Shown here: positions 1 through 6,757 of the stretch, one piece after another
Numbering within the stretch: the stretch's first letter is position 1
How the letters are laid out: each line of letters starts with the position of its first letter
Origin: Ignavibacteria bacterium
GTDB lineage: Bacteria; Bacteroidota; Ignavibacteria; Kapaibacteriales; Kapaibacteriaceae
DNA length: 64,000 nucleotides
NCBI GenBank assembly: GCA_016707005.1
Contig: JADJIQ010000004.1
Span: forward strand, 62,001-126,000
Reading direction: 5' to 3'
Notes under the pieces: model-generated
Told to the model about the DNA's origin: nothing
The model's database searches: none
What the model saw: only the letters and a program-made list of their open reading frames with translations
Made by a program: the position numbers and the translations under genes

Positions 1-1
1 G

Positions 2-322
2 CGCGTGATCGTGATGTATGGCGGTAAGATCCAAGAAGTGGCATCTGTTGAAGAGCTCTTTGCACATCCGAAACATCCGTATACGGAAGGCTTGATGGCT
101 TCCATCCCACGGCCGAGTATGGAAACAAAGGGTCGTGAGCGACTCAAGGCCATTCCGGGGAACGTCCCGAGCATCATGAATCTTCCTGCCGGATGCAAGT
201 TCTGCACGCGCTGTGCAGTGAAGATCGACAAATGTGATAACGAGGAGCCACCATTGCGAGAGATCAGTCCGGCCCACTTTGTACGGTGTCACCTCGTTGA
301 ACCCCAAGGAGGTGTGCAATGA
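2..322 (+). CDS. Oligopeptide/dipeptide ABC transporter ATP-binding protein, C-terminal fragment
   Basis: This is the 3' end of a gene that starts before the window; the frame is open from base 2. The visible ~106 residues hold the C-terminal oligopeptide/dipeptide transporter domain, which follows the nucleotide-binding domain: HPKHPYTEGLMASIPR, then IPGNVPS and a cysteine cluster (CKFCTRC...C...C) typical of OppD/DppD. The ATPase energises uptake of peptides or similar solutes through an inner-membrane permease pair. Its stop overlaps the next ATPase gene by 4 bp (ATGA), so the two are translationally coupled. The Walker motifs lie outside the window. The substrate cannot be told from this fragment. 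Confidence 0.9.
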   Translation, partial: RVIVMYGGKIQEVASVEELFAHPKHPYTEGLMASIPRPSMETKGRERLKAIPGNVPSIMNLPAGCKFCTRCAVKIDKCDNEEPPLREISPAHFVRCHLVEPQGGVQ

Positions 323-1323
323 GTCAGCCCCTTCTCGAGGTCAAGAACCTCCGCGTCCGCTTCCCGGTCACCGGCGGAGTGTTGCAGCGTAAGGTAGCGG
401 AAGTAAAGGCCGTTGACGGCGTCTCCTTCGCCATCGAACGCGGCGAAACGCTCGGACTCGTTGGTGAATCCGGATGTGGTAAGACAACAGTTGGTCGCGC
501 CCTCATCAACATCCTCAAACACGTCTCTCCCGGTGTTGAGCTTGATGGGGAAGTGATCTACGTTGATAAGAACGGTACACGAACGGATCTTCTGCATCTT
601 TCGAAGCGCGACATGATCGCGTTCCGTTCGAAGATCCAGATGATCTTCCAAGACCCGTATTCATCGTTGAATGCTCGGTTGTCGGTGAAGCAGATCATTG
701 CAGAGCCCCTTGAGATCCACATGCCGGAGATGTCGAAGCAGCAGGTGGATGAGAAGGTGATGTGGCTCTTGGAACGAGTTGGACTTCAACCCGAATATGC
801 CGGACGCTATCCGCACGAATTCTCTGGCGGACAACGTCAACGTATCGGCATTGCACGTGCACTGGCCACAAACCCTGATCTCATCATCTGCGACGAACCA
901 GTTTCAGCGCTTGATGTATCTGTGCAGGCCCAGGTGATCAACCTGATGGAGGATCTGCAAAAAGAGTTCGGGATGTCCTACCTCTTCATCGCACACGATC
1001 TCTCCGTGGTCTATCACATCTCCAAGCGGATCGCTGTGATGTATCTCGGGAACGTAGCGGAGATCGGCACTGCCAATCAAGTGTACTTCGATCCCGTGCA
1101 CCCGTACTCCAAAGCCTTGATCTCAGCCATTCCGGAACCCGATCCCACGCGCAAGAACAAAGAACGCGTCGTGCTCCAGGGAGATATTCCAACGCCTCTC
1201 AACAAACCAAGCGGCTGCGGATTCAGAACACGTTGCCCGATCGCACGTCCTGAATGTGCTGTGAACGTACCGGAGCTTCTTACCAAGGGCAATGGAGCCC
1301 AGGTGGCATGTCCGTTCGTCTAA
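319..1323 (+). CDS. Oligopeptide/dipeptide ABC transporter ATP-binding protein (OppF/DppF type)
   Basis: This 334-residue ABC ATPase is the second nucleotide-binding subunit of a peptide importer. Walker A is GESGCGKTT near residue 52. The Q-loop region is MIFQDPYSSLN, the signature is SGGQRQR, Walker B is LIICDEPVSALD and the H-loop is IAHDLS. The C-terminus carries the oligopeptide/dipeptide extension (HPYSKALISAIPEPDP) with cysteines in FRTRCPIARPEC. It starts 4 bp inside the preceding ATPase gene, which indicates an operon whose permease and binding-protein genes probably lie upstream of the window. Length and motifs are normal for the family; the transported substrate is unknown. Confidence 0.93.
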   Translation: MSQPLLEVKNLRVRFPVTGGVLQRKVAEVKAVDGVSFAIERGETLGLVGESGCGKTTVGRALINILKHVSPGVELDGEVIYVDKNGTRTDLLHLSKRDMIAFRSKIQMIFQDPYSSLNARLSVKQIIAEPLEIHMPEMSKQQVDEKVMWLLERVGLQPEYAGRYPHEFSGGQRQRIGIARALATNPDLIICDEPVSALDVSVQAQVINLMEDLQKEFGMSYLFIAHDLSVVYHISKRIAVMYLGNVAEIGTANQVYFDPVHPYSKALISAIPEPDPTRKNKERVVLQGDIPTPLNKPSGCGFRTRCPIARPECAVNVPELLTKGNGAQVACPFV

Positions 1324-2057
1324 CACTTGTTGCTGTAGGCCTCGTTGTCTTGTCAACGTTGGCTATAGCAGACGAGTGGGTGCTATTTGGACAAGCCATT
1401 GTAGAACCAAAGGACATTGAACAACTGTCCAAACACTGTAGTGTACTACCACCGCGATCTATTCCAGTTGTAGATAGTGTCCTCCCTGCTTCGTTCTCAT
1501 TCATCGTAGAGATATCAAAGGACGGTATACGTCCTTTACATAAGAAGTCAGAACATCCATCAATACGGATCATTGCCCAGTGGTATGCAGATCGATGCGT
1601 CCTTCGTGTGCCTATTCGTGGAAAAAGGAAGTTCACTATCAGCTGTACAGATTCCATTTTCAGCAGTGCATGCAGGTTCTTTACTGATCTGGATCTCAAG
1701 TCGTATCAATTAGCCTGGAATTACCCAGGACCCGTTTCGGTCGTAAGAGACACCAACGATTCGAAAATCTATCCTGAGTTGCGTCCGCCATCGCATGATG
1801 AAAACGCTCTCGCTTTATCGATAAAGTATCCGGAAGAGGCCCGTCGGATTAATCTGGAAGGAATGGTTCTTGTGGGTGCACTTCTCAGTGAGACCGGCTG
1901 TCTTGAGAAGATTCAAATCATTGAGTCTGATAACACAGTGTTTGATCAGAGTGCTATTGATGCAGTCCGTCGCGTGAAGTTTACTCCTGCATTTCAGAAC
2001 GGAAAGCCTGTCCGCTGTTGGGTTCGCGTTCCAATAAAATTCTCTTTACACGATTAG
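1308..2057 (+). CDS. Secreted protein with TonB-type C-terminal domain
   Basis: The chosen ATG (1308) lies inside the end of the ATPase gene and begins a clear signal peptide (MSVRLTLVAVGLVVLSTLAIA). The middle ~150 residues are unrecognised. The last ~75 residues match a TonB C-terminal domain: YPEEARR, GMVLVGALLSETG, SAIDAVRRVKFTPAFQNGKPV. In TonB that domain links inner-membrane energy to outer-membrane receptors. Here there is no proline-rich periplasmic linker and the N-terminus looks cleaved rather than anchored, so a stand-alone TonB-C protein, common in Bacteroidota, is more likely than a true energy transducer. The gene is visibly more AT-rich than the ATPase gene before it. Confidence 0.75.
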   Translation: MSVRLTLVAVGLVVLSTLAIADEWVLFGQAIVEPKDIEQLSKHCSVLPPRSIPVVDSVLPASFSFIVEISKDGIRPLHKKSEHPSIRIIAQWYADRCVLRVPIRGKRKFTISCTDSIFSSACRFFTDLDLKSYQLAWNYPGPVSVVRDTNDSKIYPELRPPSHDENALALSIKYPEEARRINLEGMVLVGALLSETGCLEKIQIIESDNTVFDQSAIDAVRRVKFTPAFQNGKPVRCWVRVPIKFSLHD

Positions 2058-2061
2058 AATA

Positions 2062-2952
2062 CTAGTCATCACCGAATTCGTTAAAGAGCCATTGCGATCT
2101 CTTGCCGCCGAGCACAGGCTCAACGCGATAGCCTTCTTTTTCGAGCAGGAGCAGAATGCTCTTTTCGCCGGTGAGATGTAGGGCACCGATGGCAATGAAG
2201 GCATCGCCGGTGGTGAGCATTTGTTTCATGCGTTGCACCATCACAACGTTGCGATCATCGTTGAGCGACTCAACGATCCCAGAGTACGCTTCGGTTGTGT
2301 CATCTGTGATTGCTGCTAGGGCATTGAGATCTTCGTTGGCATAGTGTCGAGGAAGGATCAACGCCAAGGAGTCCTCGTGGACGATGTTCTCCAGATGATC
2401 GATGAGCATTTGCGCCGTCAATTGATCGATCACGGCGATCTGTTCATCCAACGTCTCAAGTCCGATGAGAAGGGGCTTGTGTTGCTTGGCAAGGTCCCAT
2501 AAGAACTGATCCATGGCAACAGGAGCTGTTTGCTCAACCGCACCGAAGGACAGCAACATGCCGATCGCGCCCGGCTTCAATCGCGTGCATAGGGGCGACA
2601 TAGAGGGTACTCTCGACTGCAGGGCAGCACATATGCGCTTCACATCGGCGCTGTCTGCAAGATCATATAGGGTCTTCCCGGAAAGAAACAGCACCGACGG
2701 CTGCATCATCGCCATCACTGAATCGAGGTGCATTTCCGATGCATAGGTGCGACATGTTCTGACGAGACTCAAAACGGTATCACGCTGACGGAATACCGAA
2801 GAGTCCTGCAGGTGGATCGTGCCGAATACGTGACTGACAGCCCCCTGAGGAGAAGTGACCTTCCACAGCAGACTATTTGGGAGCTCCGCGCTATGAAGGA
2901 AAGAACCGAACAGAAGACTCAGCGCACAAACGATTCGTATCACTTCTTCCAC
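2062..2952 (-). CDS. TraB/GumN family protein
   Basis: A 296-residue protein with an N-terminal signal peptide (VCALSLLFGSFLHSAE) followed by a TraB/GumN domain. It has the two conserved GxxH elements of that family: VFGTIHL near residue 42, and AIGALHLTGEKSILLLLEKEGYRVEPV near the end. The fold is related to Tiki/EreA-type metal-dependent hydrolases, and bacterial members are mostly uncharacterised envelope proteins. It is probably periplasmic. It overlaps the upstream lipoprotein gene on the same strand by 13 bp, so the two are likely cotranscribed. Family assignment is fairly secure; activity and substrate are not known. Confidence 0.8.
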   Translation of the reverse strand: MEEVIRIVCALSLLFGSFLHSAELPNSLLWKVTSPQGAVSHVFGTIHLQDSSVFRQRDTVLSLVRTCRTYASEMHLDSVMAMMQPSVLFLSGKTLYDLADSADVKRICAALQSRVPSMSPLCTRLKPGAIGMLLSFGAVEQTAPVAMDQFLWDLAKQHKPLLIGLETLDEQIAVIDQLTAQMLIDHLENIVHEDSLALILPRHYANEDLNALAAITDDTTEAYSGIVESLNDDRNVVMVQRMKQMLTTGDAFIAIGALHLTGEKSILLLLEKEGYRVEPVLGGKRSQWLFNEFGDD

Positions 2953-3491
2953 TTCCTGTATTGCTCAACGAGACTCACCGCGTCGGGATTAGGATCGGAG
3001 AGTTTTGTTGTGAGGGTCATCGACGTGGTTGATGCTGGCCAGAATGCTACCGGCATTGTTTCTCCGCCATAGGTACCGTTGCTCTCGATGAACGACTCTT
3101 GCGACGATCCGAAATACATCATCACCGGACTTTTCTCGTCGTATTTGAACATCTTGAGCGTAGAGAGGGAATCGAACTCAAAGGTGAATTCACCGTTGAG
3201 CTGACCGTCCTTCTCGTACAAGCGCTTCTTGACGTTGCGGCAGCCGGGGAACTCTGATTCGATCTTATCGCCTTCAACATAGTCCGTCTGAAGCTCGGCA
3301 AAGTCCTTGAAGGAAATGTCGCGCCCCTCTTCTTTTGGAGAGATAATGTTGTGGAAGGTGATGGTACACGTGCCGGACTGTTTGCCCGTCATCGTAATCT
3401 TGTAACTCTTGCGTTCTGCTGTGAGGCACCCGCTGACGAAAAGTGCCACCAGCACAAGAAGAACTGAGCTGTAAAGAAACTGACGTGACAT
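2940..3491 (-). CDS. Putative lipoprotein of unknown function
   Basis: The ATG at 3491 gives MSRQFLYSSVLLVLVALFVSGC, a lipoprotein signal peptide with lipobox VSGC, so the mature protein should be lipidated at that cysteine. The remaining ~160 residues have no motif I recognise; they look beta-rich, with a central segment of alternating charged and hydrophobic residues and one further cysteine pattern (FPGC). An in-frame start 45 bp upstream would destroy the N-terminal lipoprotein signal, so it was rejected. The gene is divergent from the TPR gene at 3504, with only 12 bp between the two start codons, so their promoters must lie inside each other's coding region or overlap. Confidence 0.6.
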   Translation of the reverse strand: MSRQFLYSSVLLVLVALFVSGCLTAERKSYKITMTGKQSGTCTITFHNIISPKEEGRDISFKDFAELQTDYVEGDKIESEFPGCRNVKKRLYEKDGQLNGEFTFEFDSLSTLKMFKYDEKSPVMMYFGSSQESFIESNGTYGGETMPVAFWPASTTSMTLTTKLSDPNPDAVSLVEQYRKWKK

Positions 3492-3503
3492 CGGAGGATC
3501 CTT

Positions 3504-4625
3504 ATGTCGTTGTTGATCAGATCGAATCGTATGCAAAGATCGTTGTTGGCGGCCTTCGTCCTTATTCTGGGATGTGCCGTTCCGGTCTTTTCACAACGAG
3601 ATCCTGTGAAGGCTGACGAAGAAGCGGGCAAGGCTATTGAGTACATGGATGCCAATCTCCCGGAGAACGCCATAGAGGCCTGGGACAGGGCTCTAAAGTT
3701 CATGCCAGGATATACACCGTACCTCTACGAGAAAGCTGTGAGTTTGGTGATGGCCAAGCGCTATCTGGATGCTCTTACGATCCTGCAGCCGATCTATACC
3801 GACACGTCGCTCAAGGAACGGGGCTATCAGTTGATGGGGAACTGTCACGACTTCATGCAGGACACTGCCTCGTCCAGAGCCGTCTACCGTGCCGGACTGG
3901 CGGCCTATCCCCGGTCGGGAAGACTCCACTTCGAAATGGGACAGCAATACTACGTTGCCTATGACCGTGCCCGTGCCAATGCATGGTGGCTGAAGGGAAC
4001 TCAGGCCGAGCCTACCTTCCCAACCAACTACTACTGGCTGGCTAGGTCGTATTCGGAAACACGGGACCTGATCTGGGCGGTGTTCTACGGAGAGGCCTTC
4101 CTCAACCTTGAACGCAACACACCGCGTACACGCGACATGTCCAGACTTGTCTACGAGACTTGGAACCGCTCCATGAAGTTGGGCGACAATAACGATCCGA
4201 TCAACTTCTGCTCCGATTCCTTGCTCGACGTGCCAAGCCCCCTAGGAGCTCAACAAATGTCGTTTCCGGTTGCGTTCGAATACAACATCGCTCTGGCTGC
4301 CCAGCCCTTTATCCCCAAGGATTCCATCCTACCGCGACTCAGTATCGAAAGGCTCATCGACCTGCGGTACAAGTTCATGCGTGCTTGGTCGCAGGCCGTG
4401 TACGACAAGACCTATCCCAACGATATCCTGAGCTGGAACAAGCGTCTACAGGAGCAGGGGAGATTGAAGGAATACCTCTGGTGGCTCTATGGATATGGCG
4501 ACAAACAGGAGATGCAGAGGCACTACAAGCAGAATGCAGACCGGTATGACACCTTCCTTGTCTGGTTCAGTGAAAATGGGATGTCGTTCGAGAAGCCGCT
4601 TTGCCTCGGGCTCGGTTGTCCATGA
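3504..4625 (+). CDS. Secreted TPR-repeat protein
   Basis: A 373-residue protein with a signal peptide (SLLAAFVLILGCAVPVFSQ) followed by tetratricopeptide-like helical repeats over roughly residues 35-200, with repeated pattern elements such as AIEYMDANLPENAIEAWDRAL and DALTILQPIYTD. The C-terminal ~170 residues are aromatic-rich and unassigned. TPR domains mediate protein-protein contacts; in this lineage such proteins are usually periplasmic or outer-membrane scaffolds. A GGAGGA element sits 6 bases before the ATG at 3504, supporting this start over the in-frame ATG at 3531. It is divergently arranged with the lipoprotein gene. Function beyond scaffolding is unknown. Confidence 0.7.
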   Translation: MSLLIRSNRMQRSLLAAFVLILGCAVPVFSQRDPVKADEEAGKAIEYMDANLPENAIEAWDRALKFMPGYTPYLYEKAVSLVMAKRYLDALTILQPIYTDTSLKERGYQLMGNCHDFMQDTASSRAVYRAGLAAYPRSGRLHFEMGQQYYVAYDRARANAWWLKGTQAEPTFPTNYYWLARSYSETRDLIWAVFYGEAFLNLERNTPRTRDMSRLVYETWNRSMKLGDNNDPINFCSDSLLDVPSPLGAQQMSFPVAFEYNIALAAQPFIPKDSILPRLSIERLIDLRYKFMRAWSQAVYDKTYPNDILSWNKRLQEQGRLKEYLWWLYGYGDKQEMQRHYKQNADRYDTFLVWFSENGMSFEKPLCLGLGCP

Positions 4626-4646
4626 GCAAAAGGCGTGGTATATTTG
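4616..4646 (+). promoter_or_regulatory. Putative Bacteroidota-type promoter for secG
   Basis: TATATTTG at 4639-4646 matches the Bacteroidota primary-sigma -7 motif TAnnTTTG. A TTG at 4616-4618 lies 20 bases upstream, in the -33 position. The start codon of secG follows 28 bases later. It overlaps the end of the TPR gene (stop at 4625). Assignment is by motif only. Confidence 0.5.
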
Positions 4647-4674
4647 CCGTTCACACGAAACCAATTGAAGCGTT

Positions 4675-5013
4675 ATGGAAATCCTGCTTATCAGTCTTGG
4701 CATCATTGCCTCAGTCCTTTTGATCCTCGTGATCATGATCCAGCCCGGAAAGGCTGACATGATCTCCGGAATGGGTAGCATTGGTGGTCAGATGACCAAC
4801 CTCCTCGGCGTTCGCCAGTCACGGAACGTGTTGCAGAACACGACCATGATCCTTCTCGGCGCCATGGTGCTTGTGTCGATCGTTGTCAACAAGTTCTTCC
4901 TTTCCACGGATGACGGCGGCGCAGGTCGCGCACCAGTCTCCCAAGGGGCGGAAATTCCAACAACACCAATGCCAGCAGCTCCTGCACAACCGGCTGCACC
5001 ACAGGGCAAATAA
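4675..5013 (+). CDS. secG: Preprotein translocase subunit SecG
   Basis: A 112-residue inner-membrane protein with two hydrophobic segments (about residues 3-22 and 57-76). Between them is the family's conserved cytoplasmic loop (IMIQPGKADMISGMGSIGGQMTNLLGVRQSRNVLQ is the region; the GxxR..N.LQ portion is diagnostic). SecG associates with SecYE and assists SecA-driven protein export. The tail beyond residue 80 is an Ala/Pro-rich low-complexity stretch ending in APAQPAAPQGK, which is common in SecG. A TAnnTTTG-type promoter lies just upstream, so it is probably transcribed on its own. Identification is good despite the short length. Confidence 0.88.
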   Translation: MEILLISLGIIASVLLILVIMIQPGKADMISGMGSIGGQMTNLLGVRQSRNVLQNTTMILLGAMVLVSIVVNKFFLSTDDGGAGRAPVSQGAEIPTTPMPAAPAQPAAPQGK

Positions 5014-5090
5014 GTCCCGCACAACGTAGTTCCAGAAGGCGTTCCATCGGAGCGCCTTCGTCGTATCAGACCCTACCGAACGAGAGCGAC

Positions 5091-6755
5091 ATGGCGAACG
5101 TCATCGGAACAGCAATCACGCACGACCTGGTCTTTGAGGCCAATGCCGATGCGAATAAACAACTGACCCGCGTCATCGAGGCCAAGGCCCAACAGGTGAT
5201 GCTTGGTGGCGGTAAAAAGGCCATTGAGCGCCATAAGGCCAAGGGGAAACTCACGGCCCGAGAGCGGATCGATCTGTTGATCGACGAAGGAACTGATGTT
5301 CTGGAGATCGGACTCTTTGCAGCCCAGGATATGTATGAGGCTGAAGGGGGCTGTCCATCCGCCGGTGTTGTTGCCGTTGTGGGAATGATCAGCGGTCGAG
5401 AATGCCTCATCGTAGCCAACGATGCCACGGTCAAGGCCGGTGCATGGTTCCCGATGACGGCAAAGAAGAACATGCGCGCGCAAGAGATCGCCATCGAGAA
5501 CCGTTTGCCGATCATCTACCTCGTTGACTCAGCAGGCGTCTTTCTGCCGATGCAGGACGAGATCTTCCCCGATAAAGAACACTTCGGACGTCAGTTCCGC
5601 AACAACGCCATTCTGAGCTCCATGGGTGTTCCGCAGATCGCTGCCATCATGGGACCATGTGTTGCCGGTGGTGCCTACCTGCCGATCATGAGCGATGAAG
5701 CGATCATCGTGAACGGTACGGGAAGTGTCTTTCTTGCCGGCCCCGCACTTGTCGAAGCAGCCATCGGAGAGAAGACCGATATCGAACCGCTTGGCGGAGC
5801 AACGATGCACAGCACGGTGAGTGGTATCGTTGACTACAAGGTTGAAAGCGACGAAGAGGCACTCATCAAGATCCGTTCACTCGTGGATAAGTTCGCCCCC
5901 TCCAAGGGAAAGAGTGATCTGTTCTCCCGCGTTGAACCGCGCGATCCGGCATTTGATATCGACGAGATCTATGGAATCCTGCCGGCCGACCGTGCAAAGC
6001 CATACAACACACGTCAGATCATTGCCCGACTCGTCGACGCCTCGGAGTTCGATGAATACAAGGCCGGATACGGTCAGACCATTCTCTGCGGCTATGCCCG
6101 CATTGATGGTTGGGCGGTTGGGATCGTTGCCAATAACCGCGAGATCTGTAAGTCGGGCAAGGGTGAAATGCAGGTAGGGGGCGTGATCTATTCCGACTCT
6201 GCGGACAAAGCTGCGCGCTTCATCTTGAACTGCAATCAACGCGGCATTCCGCTGGTCTTCTTGCAGGACGTAACGGGCTTCATGGTGGGCACACGTGCAG
6301 AACAAGGTGGCATCATCAAGGATGGAGCCAAACTCGTCAACGCCGTTGCCAATAGCATCGTCCCGAAGTTCACGATCGTGCTCGGCAACTCCTACGGCGC
6401 AGGCAACTACGCCATGTGCGGCAAGGCCTATGATCCACGCCTGATCTATGCATGGCCTACGGCGCAGATCGCCGTGATGGGTGGAAGTCAGGCAGCAAAG
6501 ACGGTGTTGACCATCAAGGTAGCTGCGCTTGAGAAACAAGGCGAGAAACTCACACCCGAAAAACAGCAAGAACTCTTGCGAGAGATCCAAGCCAAGTACG
6601 AAGCCACCACCACGCCGGTCTATGCAGCATCAAGACTTTGGGTTGACGGGATCATTGCGCCAACAGAGACGCGCAGGGTGATCTCCTGCGGCATAGCAGT
6701 GGCCTCGCACCAAGGCACGTTGCCGGAACTTAAGACCGGCGTCTTCCAGGTGTAG
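5091..6755 (+). CDS. Acyl-CoA carboxylase carboxyltransferase (beta) subunit, methylcrotonyl/propionyl type
   Basis: This 554-residue protein has both halves of the biotin-dependent carboxyltransferase fold. The N-terminal half carries LTARERIDLLIDEGT and the acyl-CoA-binding region with VDSAGVFLPMQDEIFPD, GPCVAGGAYLPIMSDEA and FLAGPALVEAAIGE. The C-terminal half has GFMVGTRAEQGGIIKDGAKLVNAVA and GNSYGAGNYAMCGKAYDPR. It transfers carboxyl from carboxybiotin to an acyl-CoA. The VDSAGVFLPMQDEIFPD segment is most like 3-methylcrotonyl-CoA carboxylase beta, but propionyl- or geranyl-CoA specificity cannot be excluded. No biotin carboxylase/BCCP alpha subunit lies nearby. The next gene begins 2 bp after the stop, suggesting coupling. 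Confidence 0.88.
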   Translation: MANVIGTAITHDLVFEANADANKQLTRVIEAKAQQVMLGGGKKAIERHKAKGKLTARERIDLLIDEGTDVLEIGLFAAQDMYEAEGGCPSAGVVAVVGMISGRECLIVANDATVKAGAWFPMTAKKNMRAQEIAIENRLPIIYLVDSAGVFLPMQDEIFPDKEHFGRQFRNNAILSSMGVPQIAAIMGPCVAGGAYLPIMSDEAIIVNGTGSVFLAGPALVEAAIGEKTDIEPLGGATMHSTVSGIVDYKVESDEEALIKIRSLVDKFAPSKGKSDLFSRVEPRDPAFDIDEIYGILPADRAKPYNTRQIIARLVDASEFDEYKAGYGQTILCGYARIDGWAVGIVANNREICKSGKGEMQVGGVIYSDSADKAARFILNCNQRGIPLVFLQDVTGFMVGTRAEQGGIIKDGAKLVNAVANSIVPKFTIVLGNSYGAGNYAMCGKAYDPRLIYAWPTAQIAVMGGSQAAKTVLTIKVAALEKQGEKLTPEKQQELLREIQAKYEATTTPVYAASRLWVDGIIAPTETRRVISCGIAVASHQGTLPELKTGVFQV

Positions 6756-6757
6756 GA

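Noticed and set aside
1308..2057. True TonB energy transducer with ExbB/ExbD
   Set aside because: No ExbB or ExbD gene is next to it, there is no proline-rich linker and the N-terminus looks like a cleavable signal peptide.
5877..6590. Open frame of 237 codons antisense to the carboxylase gene
   Set aside because: Shadow of the conserved carboxyltransferase gene, with histidine/arginine-rich non-globular composition.
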